A stretch of DNA of 64,000 nt from positions 43,954 to 107,953 of the forward strand of contig JAHIVT010000097.1 of the NCBI GenBank assembly GCA_018816555.1, in the 5' to 3' direction. Shown here piece after piece: positions 18,548 through 25,508 of this stretch. Under the pieces are notes generated by a model. That model was not told where the DNA came from, made no database searches, and was given only the letters and a program-made list of their open reading frames with translations. This stretch comes from Pseudomonadota bacterium. GTDB lineage: Bacteria; Desulfobacterota; Desulfobulbia; Desulfobulbales; SURF-16. Position 1 is the stretch's first letter; every line of letters starts with the position of its first letter. A program made the translations under genes and the position numbers.

Positions 18548-18760
18548 TAACTTCAGGTGGATAGTCTGTAGGTGTTTAGGTGGATAGGAATAACCATGCG
18601 AGATCACACACAGCTCAGAGCATTTGAATTGGCCGATGAAGTTGCGATTCTCACCTATCGCGAAACAAGAAATTTCCCCAAAGACGAAATGTACGGATTG
18701 ACTTCGCAAATGAGAAGATCGGCTGTATCGGTTCCATCGAACTAAACAACCTGAGCAGTA
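18548..18760 (+). mobile_element. Decayed four-helix-bundle element (3' truncated)
   Basis: It starts right after the previous remnant with AACTTCAGGTGGATAGTCTG and ends CTAAACAACCTGAGCAGTAG. It keeps the 5' part of the gene, nearly identical to that at 29483. It joins directly to the right end after the codons for VSVPS. It forms the leader just upstream of the sigma-54 activator gene. Confidence 0.78.
18596..18745 (+). pseudogene. Truncated four-helix-bundle (S23/IVP-like) protein
   Basis: 49 codons from the ATG at 18596 read MRDHTQLRAFELADEVAIL, a TY.ETRNFPKDEMYGLTSQM segment and RRSAVSVPSN, then stop. This matches residues 1-48 of the intact protein at 29483 with a few substitutions. The remaining ~75 residues (helices 3-4) are deleted. 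Confidence 0.75.
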
Positions 18761-18773
18761 GGCACATAAATTA

Positions 18774-20270
18774 ATGGACACTTTGAACCTGGAACTGCGG
18801 AAGACAAAAGAAGAAATTGACCGTCTTGTCAGAAACTGGCGGGCATTGCTTGATGTCATGCCTGAGATGGTTGTGCTGATCCGGGAGGACTGTATCATTG
18901 AGTACATGAATCCCAGCGCAGTTATCGTCTTCGGAGATTTGTGCAGACAGGAATGCCGGAAAAATTTCTGTAATGCTGATGACCGTTGTAGAGTTTGTTG
19001 TCCGATAACCCTGTCTGCCAGCGGGAAAAGAAAAAGCGGCCTTGAAGAAACGCGCATCGGTGATGTTGATGTAGAATACAGTTTTGTGCCCTTTCAAGGA
19101 TATATGGGGGACCGACTGGTTATGATCGTGATGCGCGACATCACCGAGCGAAAACTCCATGAACAGGAGCTTTCCAGCTTTCATAATAATATTGAAGAAA
19201 TTCTCCAGCAGAAGATTAGTGAATTAAAGGAAAGCGAGAAGACACAGCAGAATCTTTTCCGTGAAATAAATGTCCTGAAGCGCAAACTGCAGAATAAGGA
19301 TCAGGCCGATGAAATGATCGGTACGAGCCGTAAAATGCGGGAATTGCGTGAGATGATTGATCAGGTAGCCGGCTCGGACGCCACCATATTGATTACCGGT
19401 GAGTCAGGAACAGGCAAGGAGCTTGTGGCTAATCTGATCAGGAAATGTAGTTCTAGAGCAGACAAGCCGTTTTTAAAAGTAAACTGCAACAGTATCAATG
19501 ACAACCTTCTTGAAAGTGACCTTTTCGGCTATGAAAAAGGAGCCTTCACCGGTGCCGGCGGGCGGAAAAAAGGGAAGTTTGAGATTGTTGATAACGGGTC
19601 TATTTTTCTTGATGAAATAGGGGATATCAGTCCCAAAATGCAGTCTTCTCTGCTTCGTGTACTGCAAAATGGGGAAGTGATCCGGGTTGGCGGCAACTCG
19701 CCGGTTAATGTCGATGTCCGGGTGATTGCCGCCACCAATGTGGACCTTGCCAAGGCTGTGCAGGATGGGGTATTCCGGCTTGATCTCTACTACCGGTTAA
19801 ATATCATAAATATTATGATTCCCGCTCTGCGTGAGAGAAAAGAGGATATTGTCGATCTCGCCACATTTTTTGTCAAGCGCTATCGCGAGGCTTTTAAAAA
19901 GGATATCGATTTCCTGCCGGACAGCATCATCAGTCGTCTATTAATGCATGACTGGCCGGGTAATGTCAGAGAGTTGGAGAATGTGATACAGAGAGCGGTA
20001 TTAATGTGCAAGAATTCTGTTATTACTGAAAATGAGCTGATATTTGACACCAAGGCAGCCTCTTCTTCCACCAATGATTATCTGACACAGGTATGTCAAC
20101 AATTTGGCAAAAAATCTCTTAAAGATATCACCGCTGATTTTGAAAAGGAGATTATTGTTAACTGCCTGCAAAAAAATGAGGGTAATGTCCAAGTCGCAGC
20201 CAATGAGCTGAAGGTCGGTAAAACAGGTCTGTACGATAAGATGAAACGCTTCGGACTCAAGACTAAATGA
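18774..20270 (+). CDS. PAS-domain sigma-54-dependent transcriptional activator
   Basis: 498 aa. There is a short N-terminal helix, then a PAS domain (about 22-130) with an unusual cysteine cluster: Cys40, 57, 61, 66, 72, 75, 76 (LCRQECRKNFC, CRVCC). A coiled-coil linker (about 130-185) follows. The AAA+ domain has Walker A GESGTGKE, the sigma-54 contact loop GAFTGA, Walker B GSIFLDEIGD and the R-finger region. A WPGNVRELENV segment and a C-terminal Fis-type helix-turn-helix (GNVQVAANELKVGKTGLYDK) complete it. There is no receiver domain, so it is not a PrsR-type response regulator; the signal is likely sensed by the PAS/Cys region. Two sigma-54 promoters lie close downstream, before the PilZ and PEP-CTERM genes, which makes those genes its likely targets. 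Confidence 0.9.
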   Translation: MDTLNLELRKTKEEIDRLVRNWRALLDVMPEMVVLIREDCIIEYMNPSAVIVFGDLCRQECRKNFCNADDRCRVCCPITLSASGKRKSGLEETRIGDVDVEYSFVPFQGYMGDRLVMIVMRDITERKLHEQELSSFHNNIEEILQQKISELKESEKTQQNLFREINVLKRKLQNKDQADEMIGTSRKMRELREMIDQVAGSDATILITGESGTGKELVANLIRKCSSRADKPFLKVNCNSINDNLLESDLFGYEKGAFTGAGGRKKGKFEIVDNGSIFLDEIGDISPKMQSSLLRVLQNGEVIRVGGNSPVNVDVRVIAATNVDLAKAVQDGVFRLDLYYRLNIINIMIPALRERKEDIVDLATFFVKRYREAFKKDIDFLPDSIISRLLMHDWPGNVRELENVIQRAVLMCKNSVITENELIFDTKAASSSTNDYLTQVCQQFGKKSLKDITADFEKEIIVNCLQKNEGNVQVAANELKVGKTGLYDKMKRFGLKTK

Positions 20271-20370
20271 TAAAGTCCTAAGCCTCAGGCACCTCTTTCC
20301 ATTAAGGATTCTTACTCTCCACCCTGCTAAAATAAGAAATAAGTTAACGCACCGGTTTCGTATTGGTTCA

Positions 20371-20385
20371 TGGCACATAAATTGC
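20371..20385 (+). promoter_or_regulatory. Sigma-54 promoter (-24/-12) of the PilZ gene
   Basis: TGGCACATAAATTGC is an exact match to the TGGCAC-N5-TTGC consensus, followed by T. The start of transcription would be near 20397, about 107 bases before the PilZ ATG at 20504. A RpoN-dependent activator gene ends 101 bases upstream. Confidence 0.85.
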
Positions 20386-20503
20386 TTTCTTTTTTATATA
20401 GTTAAGTAGTCAATATGAAAGTGATATCTTAAAAATATTTCTGGATTTGCTGAGGTTATTATCAAGTGCCCAGGCAAAATGAGAAAATGAAGGGCTGATG
20501 TAA

Positions 20504-21064
20504 ATGGGAAATGTGACATGCAATCCGAATGATAAAAAGTGCCCGTATTGGTCAAAGAATAACGGCCACGATTGCAGGATGACCAAGGGCGGTCTCTATA
20601 TCCCCATGCCTGAGCATATCGAGATGTTTTGCTCGACACCGCACTACGTTAAGTGCCATCAATATATGCGGGGCTGTGAACTTCTCCAGGAAACAGCTAA
20701 GAAATATGGATTCATTGTTGATGGCGGGCGCCGGAGGTTTCGCAGGGTTGCCGATCGTATTTCTCTGGCTGTATCATTATGTGATAATGACAGGCGGCCA
20801 ATAGAACTGCTCGATGACCGGGCCATGACCCTTGATTTGAGCCTTGGGGGATTGAGGATCGAAAGCCATAGGGAGATCCCCCAAAATACTCTGGTTGCCT
20901 TTGAGTTTGGCCCGGATTTTTCCGACTCGGAACTAACCGGGGTTGGGGAGGTGAAGTGGTGCGAGTCCAAGCCTGGCTCCGGTCTCTTTGAAGCCGGCAT
21001 TGCATTCTCTGATTTCAGTTTGACCCAGGCAATCGGTAACCATCTTGGTTTGCCAATGATGTAG
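20504..21064 (+). CDS. PilZ-domain protein with cysteine-rich N-terminus
   Basis: 186 aa. The N-terminal ~60 residues hold six cysteines (6, 13, 24, 43, 51, 58; e.g. CNPNDKKCPYW, CHQYMRGC), suggesting a metal or Fe-S site or a redox role. The C-terminal half is a PilZ domain. It has the c-di-GMP arginine motif RRRFRR (RxxxR) near residue 77, then DLSLGGLRIES (DxSxxG) about 35 residues later. c-di-GMP binding is therefore likely. The gene sits behind a consensus sigma-54 promoter and ahead of a strong terminator, so it is probably monocistronic. It may couple c-di-GMP to exopolysaccharide output; the target is unknown. Confidence 0.85.
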   Translation: MGNVTCNPNDKKCPYWSKNNGHDCRMTKGGLYIPMPEHIEMFCSTPHYVKCHQYMRGCELLQETAKKYGFIVDGGRRRFRRVADRISLAVSLCDNDRRPIELLDDRAMTLDLSLGGLRIESHREIPQNTLVAFEFGPDFSDSELTGVGEVKWCESKPGSGLFEAGIAFSDFSLTQAIGNHLGLPMM

Positions 21065-21088
21065 GGGCGGTTCGCGAACCGCCCCTAC
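21061..21088. repeat. Perfect 28-bp palindrome overlapping the PilZ stop codon
   Basis: GTAGGGGCGGTTCG and its exact complement CGAACCGCCCCTAC are fused without a loop. The TAG stop of the PilZ gene (21062-21064) is part of the left arm. It is GC-rich and REP-like, but of a different sequence family from the GTAGGAGCGGGCC pairs. Confidence 0.8.
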
Positions 21089-21170
21089 GTGCCCTATTGA
21101 CTTTTTTCCACCAAAATGAACGAGTTTTCATTTTTGCCGGAATTCTGAAAAATTAATAAGACGATATTTC

Positions 21171-21198
21171 AATGGGTTGCTTTGCAACCCATTTTTTT
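21171..21198 (+). terminator. Rho-independent terminator after the PilZ gene
   Basis: A 10-base-pair stem, AATGGGTTGC / GCAACCCATT, with loop TTT is followed by seven T. It is well formed and in the right place to end the plus-strand PilZ transcript. Confidence 0.85.
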
Positions 21199-21221
21199 GT
21201 CCAAAATTCTGGAATCTGAAT

Positions 21222-21263
21222 AAAAAAAACCGTTGCCTCTCCGGAGAGGCAACGGTTTTTTTA
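21222..21263. terminator. Bidirectional terminator between convergent PilZ and PEP-CTERM genes
   Basis: A perfect palindrome at 21228-21257 (left arm AACCGTTGCCTCTCC) is flanked by an A-run on the left and a T-run on the right. It can therefore terminate both the plus-strand PilZ transcript and the minus-strand PEP-CTERM transcript. Confidence 0.88.
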
Positions 21264-21310
21264 TCAGCTTATCAGCTTATCAGCTTATCAGCTTATCAGC
21301 TTATCAGCTT
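21263..21310. repeat. Six tandem copies of an octamer (ATCAGCTT)
   Basis: Six exact 8-base repeats lie directly against the stop codon of the PEP-CTERM gene (TGA at 21314-21312, minus strand) and just before its terminator. They are in the 3' untranslated region, so length changes would not alter the protein. Confidence 0.95.
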
Positions 21311-21311
21311 A

Positions 21312-22046
21312 TCACGCCTTTTTGCTGCGTCGTCTGCGGGCTGCACCGGCAAGACCAGCAAGTCCAGTACCCATGAGCAGCATGGTGGCTGGCTCGGGAA
21401 CGGGTTTGAGATCATTAGCATAAACAGTCATGTCGTCAAAATCGCCATCATAATTCTGATCAGTAGAGAGCAGATCTTCTAAATAAATGTATACATCTTT
21501 ATTGTTAGCGCTATATGCAGTTGTAATGTGCTCCCAGCCCTTATCAATAGTGTTCAGGCTAGAGTCTGTATAAAATGTATAGTCGATGGTGCCATTATTC
21601 CCAGCATCGACATCATAGTAGAAACCGAAAACGCTAGCAAAGTTTGTCCAGGTATTCAATTCGATAGCGATATTTGCATTAAACGAATCGGTAATCTTAA
21701 ATGTTCCTGCGTCATCCCAAAATGTAATAGTCTTTTTTGTTAGAGGTGACTGGGATGCGGCAAATACTTGGAAGTTTGTGTCAACAGTACCGTCGCTCTT
21801 GATGGTATAAAGACCGAAATTGCTCTCGTAACCAGCATTTTCTACTTCAAGTTGAAAGAGTGAGGTGCCGGTAGCATTGGTGGTAAGATCTGTCGGTGTC
21901 CAGTAATCCATACTGGTTGATACCTCATAATTTGCGAGTGGATAGTCTGTGTTAAGGCTATCCCACGGCAACGCCATCGCGCTCCCTGCAACAAACATCG
22001 AGCCCACGAAAGCAAGGGCCATTCCTTTTACTAATGTTTTTTTCAT
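21312..22046 (-). CDS. PEP-CTERM sorting-domain protein
   Basis: 244 aa. The Sec signal peptide (MKKTLVKGMALAFVGSMF ... GSAMA) is followed by a Ser/Thr/Asn/Tyr-rich secreted body without a domain I recognise. The C-terminal sorting signal has motif VPEPATMLL, hydrophobic GTGLAGLAGAA and basic tail RRRRSKK. It is a substrate for the exosortase encoded at 30657: cleavage near the PEP motif and export to the surface or matrix is the known family fate. Shine-Dalgarno AAGGAG precedes the ATG. A -24/-12 promoter lies about 80 bases upstream. It is the only PEP-CTERM protein seen in the window. Confidence 0.95.
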   Translation of the reverse strand: MKKTLVKGMALAFVGSMFVAGSAMALPWDSLNTDYPLANYEVSTSMDYWTPTDLTTNATGTSLFQLEVENAGYESNFGLYTIKSDGTVDTNFQVFAASQSPLTKKTITFWDDAGTFKITDSFNANIAIELNTWTNFASVFGFYYDVDAGNNGTIDYTFYTDSSLNTIDKGWEHITTAYSANNKDVYIYLEDLLSTDQNYDGDFDDMTVYANDLKPVPEPATMLLMGTGLAGLAGAARRRRSKKA

Positions 22047-22127
22047 CTTTTTTCTCCTTAGCTGTTATTCATTTGCAAATGTAACATGAGGGTTAGCCCC
22101 TGACTTAATAAGTTGAATGATTAATAA

Positions 22128-22142
22128 GCATTTGTCGTGCCA
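22128..22142 (-). promoter_or_regulatory. Sigma-54 promoter (-24/-12) of the PEP-CTERM gene
   Basis: On the minus strand the sequence is TGGCACGACAAATGC: exact -24 TGGCAC, correct spacing, and ATGC at -12 (GG and GC both kept). The predicted transcript start is near 22117, giving a ~70-base leader. PEP-CTERM genes under RpoN and Prs-type activators are known in other bacteria, so this fits the system. Confidence 0.8.
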
Positions 22143-22521
22143 AATTGCCTTGAGAAAATCGCATGGCTGAAGCGGTGTCTTTTTTTGTCAGGTTTTATGT
22201 GGGGTTACAAGGCTCATCTCTCCAAAAAAAGATATAATATCATATGAAAAGAAGCTTATTCATCACCTTTAAAATTACGTAAATTCGGTTTTTATTCCGG
22301 AAAACAGGAAAAAGAAAGAGGTTGAGTAATGGTGTGGCTGGTAACGATTTGATTTGCCGATATTTTTGTTAATAGCTATATTTTTTTGTCAATCCTAATT
22401 TCTGGAATGTGCAGAGCTGACGCTTCAAAAGGTTATGATTTGTTGGAAAGAATGGAAATAATGTGGTTATAATAGTGGACATACGTAAGGTTGTTGCCTT
22501 GGGGCAATGAGAAGTGTAAAA
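22143..22521. other. Gene-free stretch upstream of the PEP-CTERM promoter
   Basis: This AT-rich sequence lies upstream of the sigma-54 site. Activator-binding (enhancer) sites would be expected here, roughly 80-200 bases upstream of the promoter (about 22200-22350). I see no clear palindromic pair and no coding content. Confidence 0.4.
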
Positions 22522-22695
22522 GTAATTACTCAGGTTGTTTAGTCTGTAGTCTGTTAGGGGCAGAGCAACGAACGTATCAGACACGAGTTGGATCTCATCA
22601 GCAAGTTCAAATGCTCTGAACTTAGCCTAATTTCAAATTTTTCTTTCTTTTTCTATTCACCTTAACACCTACAGACTATCAACCTGAGCAGTTAC
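22522..22695 (-). mobile_element. Decayed four-helix-bundle element in reverse orientation
   Basis: It begins GTAATTACTCAGGTTGTTTA (complement of the right end) and ends ACACCTACAGACTATCAACC (complement of the left end). An internal piece, AGTTCAAATGCTCTGAACTT, is the complement of the start of the gene (CTCAGAGCATTTGAATT). It is the only clearly inverted copy. It lies just upstream of the first HEPN gene. Confidence 0.68.
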
Positions 22696-22740
22696 GTGTA
22701 AAAATAAATTGAAACGGTTTGGAATAAGACAAGGAAAATC

Positions 22741-23139
22741 ATGCAAAGGCATCTTGATTGGCTGCGTCAGGCTGAAAATGACCTTGAGTGGGCTGAACAT
22801 TCCCTGGCAGGTGGATTTTACTCCCAGGTTTGTTTTATCGGTCAGCAGTCAGCTGAGAAAGCCCTGAAAGCCTATTGTCTTTTCAAGGGTTTTGATACGG
22901 TTCGCACCCATTCGCTCTACCGCATCATTAAAGAGCTGAAAGAGAACGGCCAGATGGAGACATGTGCCAGGGAACTGGATATTTACTATATTTCAGCCCG
23001 TTATCCGGATGCGCTGCCGGATGGCGCACCATTTGAAATTCTGACGCAAGATCAGGCGCAGCGGGCCTTGCATTCGGCCAGGACAATCTTTCATCTTGTC
23101 AAACATCGGATGGGCCTGGTGATAGATGACAACCCGTAA
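22741..23139 (+). CDS. HEPN-domain protein, partner of nucleotidyltransferase at 23126
   Basis: 132 aa, all alpha. It has the HEPN signature: LRQAENDLEWAEHSL at the N-terminus, then CFIGQQSAEKALKAYCL and VRTHSLYRIIKEL. This sequence belongs to the HEPN subgroup that pairs with minimal nucleotidyltransferases. The gene order is HEPN first, the reverse of the other five pairs, and it overlaps the next gene by 14 bases. It probably acts as an RNase-like toxin or a nucleotide-binding partner in a toxin-antitoxin type unit; activity is not shown by sequence. Confidence 0.85.
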   Translation: MQRHLDWLRQAENDLEWAEHSLAGGFYSQVCFIGQQSAEKALKAYCLFKGFDTVRTHSLYRIIKELKENGQMETCARELDIYYISARYPDALPDGAPFEILTQDQAQRALHSARTIFHLVKHRMGLVIDDNP

Positions 23140-23482
23140 AATTCTTGAAAAAAGCCGCCCGGAAATATCTGTAGTTGATTTTTCCCTTGAGCAGATCAAG
23201 GAATTTCTTGCCAAAAAACTCGCAGAAAAAAATGTGATAAACGCCTATCTGATAGGCTCGGTGGCGGCAGGGAATGCACAGTGCTGGTCCGATATCGACG
23301 TGATGATTGTCCAGGAAACTCTAAAGCCTTTTCCGGAACGGGCCATGGAGTTCGTTGACTTGTTTGACCTGGGCGTGGCAGTGGATATTCTGGTCTATAC
23401 CCCGGAAGAGATTCTCCGCATGGACCGGGAGCCGACATCGTTCTGGAAAGCCGCCATGGAGACCCGGATTCAGGTGCTGTGA
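23126..23482 (+). CDS. Minimal nucleotidyltransferase (MNT)-domain protein
   Basis: 118 aa. The polymerase-beta-type motif is GSVAAGNAQCWSDIDV (GS-x10-DxD), with a third Asp in VAVDILVYTPEEI. It is the likely antitoxin-type partner of the overlapping HEPN gene upstream; in characterised MntA/HepT pairs the nucleotidyltransferase AMPylates the HEPN toxin. This copy lies downstream of its partner. Confidence 0.85.
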   Translation: MTTRKILEKSRPEISVVDFSLEQIKEFLAKKLAEKNVINAYLIGSVAAGNAQCWSDIDVMIVQETLKPFPERAMEFVDLFDLGVAVDILVYTPEEILRMDREPTSFWKAAMETRIQVL

Positions 23483-23580
23483 AGATACCTGTTTGTTGTA
23501 TGGGGCTGTATGAATTATTCGCAGTACAGTTAGATAACCTGATTTCGGCAGATTTTACGTTGATACCCTGATTGCGCCCT

Positions 23581-23656
23581 TGTGCCCCTTGTGGGTACTT
23601 GTGCCCCTTGAGGGTACTTGTGCCCCTTGTGGGTACTTGTGCCCCTTGTGGGTATA
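23581..23656. repeat. Four tandem 19-bp repeats
   Basis: The unit TGTGCCCCTTGTGGGTACT is repeated four times, starting at 23581, 23600, 23619 and 23638, with one base change in copy 2 and a diverged end in copy 4. The complement (ACCCACAAGGGGCACAAG) recurs singly near 32430 and, in variant form, near 37190. The array lies in the 236-base gap before the second pair. Confidence 0.9.
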
Positions 23657-23718
23657 AAATGCTTGAAGTTGCTGTACTTTCTGATCAGAAAAAATCATTA
23701 TACACATGAGCCAACACC

Positions 23719-24114
23719 ATGAACAATCTGCGCACTATAGTGGAAAATTTGTGCAAGAACTATCCTGGGGTAATTGCTGTTTACCTCTTCGGATCTCAGG
23801 CAAAAGGGGCAAGTCGCCAGGGCAGCGATCTGGATTTGGCCATACTCGTCAGCGAACCGGCACGAGATTTTCCGTTGCTGCAGTTCCAGGTAGACCTTGA
23901 AGGGATGGTTTCAAGCCCTGTTGATGTGGTTGTCCTTAACCGGGCCGGTGAAGTTCTAAAATATCATGTGCGGCGTGATGGAAAATTGCTCTATGAAAAA
24001 GACAGCCGGGAGAGAAAGAATTTTGAGATACGCAGTCGAAAGTATTTCGAGGATTTCCAATATCTCCATAATCGGTATGTGAAGAAAGTAATATATGGAG
24101 AGGGGCATGGTTGA
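23719..24114 (+). CDS. MntA-like minimal nucleotidyltransferase
   Basis: 131 aa. AVYLFGSQAKGASRQGSDLD carries the GS-x10-DxD active site, and PVDVVVLNRAG gives the third acidic residue. It matches type VII antitoxin MntA, which adds AMP to the tyrosine of the HepT RX4HXY motif. The HepT-like gene overlaps its end. The start ATG at 23719 follows ATGAGCCAACACCATGAACA, one of the ATGAGC-type leader repeats. Confidence 0.88.
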   Translation: MNNLRTIVENLCKNYPGVIAVYLFGSQAKGASRQGSDLDLAILVSEPARDFPLLQFQVDLEGMVSSPVDVVVLNRAGEVLKYHVRRDGKLLYEKDSRERKNFEIRSRKYFEDFQYLHNRYVKKVIYGEGHG

Positions 24115-24535
24115 TACATTGCTCGTTGAAAGGATTTTGAGCGATATTCAGATGTGCGTTCAGGACTTGCGTGAAGTCCGGAATATAAGCTGGGAAGAAT
24201 ACTCTCATGATAAGCGCATCAGGCGTTTTGTGGAGCGAACATTGCATATCGCTGTGGAGGCTATGATTGATGTCGCGCAGCATGTTATTGCCGATGAGAA
24301 ATGGCGGGAGCCTGCAAACTATCGGGATGCTTTTGCTGTTTTGGCTGAAGAAGGTGCTGTTGGAAAGGCACACCTTGAGCAGTATCAGAAAATGGCTGCT
24401 TTTCGAAATTTAATCGTTCATTATTATGAAAAAATTGACGATGAAGTTGTTTTTGGGATTTTTCAGAGAAATCTGGAAGATTTTGAGTTGTTTGTGAAGG
24501 ACATTTCGCAATTTTTATCCAAACAATCTCTGTAA
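24107..24535 (+). CDS. HepT-like HEPN RNase toxin (DUF86)
   Basis: 142 aa from ATG 24107, which is preferred because GGAGAGGGG lies right before it; an in-frame ATG at 24095 is possible. The RNLIVHYY segment is the HepT signature RX4HXY, combining RNase residues Arg/His and the AMPylated Tyr. Helical segments VERTLHIAVEAMIDVAQHVI and GIFQRNLEDFELFV fit DUF86. It overlaps the MntA-like gene by 8 bases, so the two are translationally coupled. Confidence 0.88.
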   Translation: MVDTLLVERILSDIQMCVQDLREVRNISWEEYSHDKRIRRFVERTLHIAVEAMIDVAQHVIADEKWREPANYRDAFAVLAEEGAVGKAHLEQYQKMAAFRNLIVHYYEKIDDEVVFGIFQRNLEDFELFVKDISQFLSKQSL

Positions 24536-24607
24536 CCTGTAACCTGTAATCTATGAGCTATGAGCTATGAGCTATGAGCTATGAGCTATCTGCTATCTGC
24601 CATCAGC
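24533..24607 (+). repeat. Heptamer tandem repeats (TAACCTG / TATGAGC / TATCTGC)
   Basis: Phased 7-base units run from the HepT stop codon: TAACCTG twice, a partial TAATC, TATGAGC five times (24552-24586), TATCTGC twice, CATCAGC. Each TATGAGC carries an ATG; because 7 is not a multiple of 3, successive ATGs are in different frames. The nucleotidyltransferase frame downstream is open back to the ATG at 24574. Confidence 0.9.
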
Positions 24608-24636
24608 TATTACCTCTCGCCCATGAGCCAATCCCA

Positions 24637-25047
24637 ATGAGCCAACCAACCATAGAAATTATAGTCAAAAAAATCAGAAACATTCTGGATGGTTACCCTC
24701 ATATCATTTTTGCTGCGGTCTTCGGTTCCGCAGCCCATAATCGCCTTACTCCATTAAGCGATGTCGATATAGCTGCGGCAGGTAACCGACTGTTAACCTA
24801 CGAGGAAAAAATAGATTTATCTCTCTCTCTGTCCCGCTCACTAAGGCATGAAGTCGATCTAATAGACCTCCAGGCAGTAAGCGGCCTGATTTTACAACAG
24901 GCACTTTGTTCAGGGGAAATTATTTTAAATCGATCGCCAGTGTTATATGCTTCATTATTAAAAAAAATGTTGTACAATCAAGCAGATATGATGCCACATA
25001 CTAAAATGATTCTCAAAAAAAGCTGCCAGAGGTTTATCAGTGGATGA
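24637..25047 (+). CDS. MntA-like minimal nucleotidyltransferase
   Basis: 136 aa from ATG 24637; the frame is open 21 codons further up through the heptamer repeats, which is unlikely to be native protein. Active site: AAVFGSAAHNRLTPLSDVDI (GS-x10-DxD), then HEVDLIDLQAVSG with the third Asp. Overlaps its HepT partner by 8 bases. This is the second of three adjacent pairs of the same order. Confidence 0.87.
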   Translation: MSQPTIEIIVKKIRNILDGYPHIIFAAVFGSAAHNRLTPLSDVDIAAAGNRLLTYEEKIDLSLSLSRSLRHEVDLIDLQAVSGLILQQALCSGEIILNRSPVLYASLLKKMLYNQADMMPHTKMILKKSCQRFISG

Positions 25048-25462
25048 AATCATCATTCTTGCCAAAATTGAATCTCTGAAACGGTGCCTCAATCGAATAA
25101 GAGAAAAGATTCCGGCAAATGTAGCAAGCCTTGAATCCGACTTGGACAAGCAGGATATCATCATCCTTAATCTTGAACGGGCGGTGCAGCTCTGCGTGGA
25201 TATAGCAGCCCATACTCTGGCGAGACTTGAGACACGCCCTCCGCAGACTATGGCAGAATGTTTTACCCGGCTGCACGAGGCAGGTGTCATCTGCCCGGAA
25301 ACTGCTGACCGTTTGCGGAAGAGCGTTGGATTTCGCAATATTGTTGTCCATGAATATCAGCTTATTAGCTGGGATGCTGTCTTTGCTATTGTCACTAAAC
25401 ATCTTGATGACTTTCGTGGATTTGCCCGAGAAATATTAAATTGGTTGAGTGAACAAAGTTGA
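25040..25462 (+). CDS. HepT-like HEPN RNase toxin (DUF86)
   Basis: 140 aa from GTG 25040, which overlaps the end of the nucleotidyltransferase gene by 8 bases. It carries RX4HXY as RNIVVHEY after the helix ADRLRKSVGF. An acidic N-terminal helix and a C-terminal VTKHLDDFRGFAREILNWL helix match DUF86. Predicted target of AMPylation by the upstream protein. Confidence 0.87.
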   Translation: MDEIIILAKIESLKRCLNRIREKIPANVASLESDLDKQDIIILNLERAVQLCVDIAAHTLARLETRPPQTMAECFTRLHEAGVICPETADRLRKSVGFRNIVVHEYQLISWDAVFAIVTKHLDDFRGFAREILNWLSEQS

Positions 25463-25508
25463 ATAACACTCAATTATCTCATAAACCAATCCCCATGAGC
25501 CACGAACC

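Noticed and set aside
18757..18771. GGCACATAAATT upstream of the sigma-54 activator gene, like the true promoter at 20371
   Set aside because: The -12 GC is missing (AA instead) and the first base is not consistent with a -24/-12 promoter; the sequence is at the junction of an element end.
23581..23656. CRISPR-like array
   Set aside because: The 19-base units are directly adjacent with no spacers, and no cas genes are present.
24574..24636. In-frame upstream extension of the nucleotidyltransferase at 24637
   Set aside because: The added 21 codons are encoded by heptamer repeats and show no family similarity; the ATG at 24637 fits homologue-like starts.
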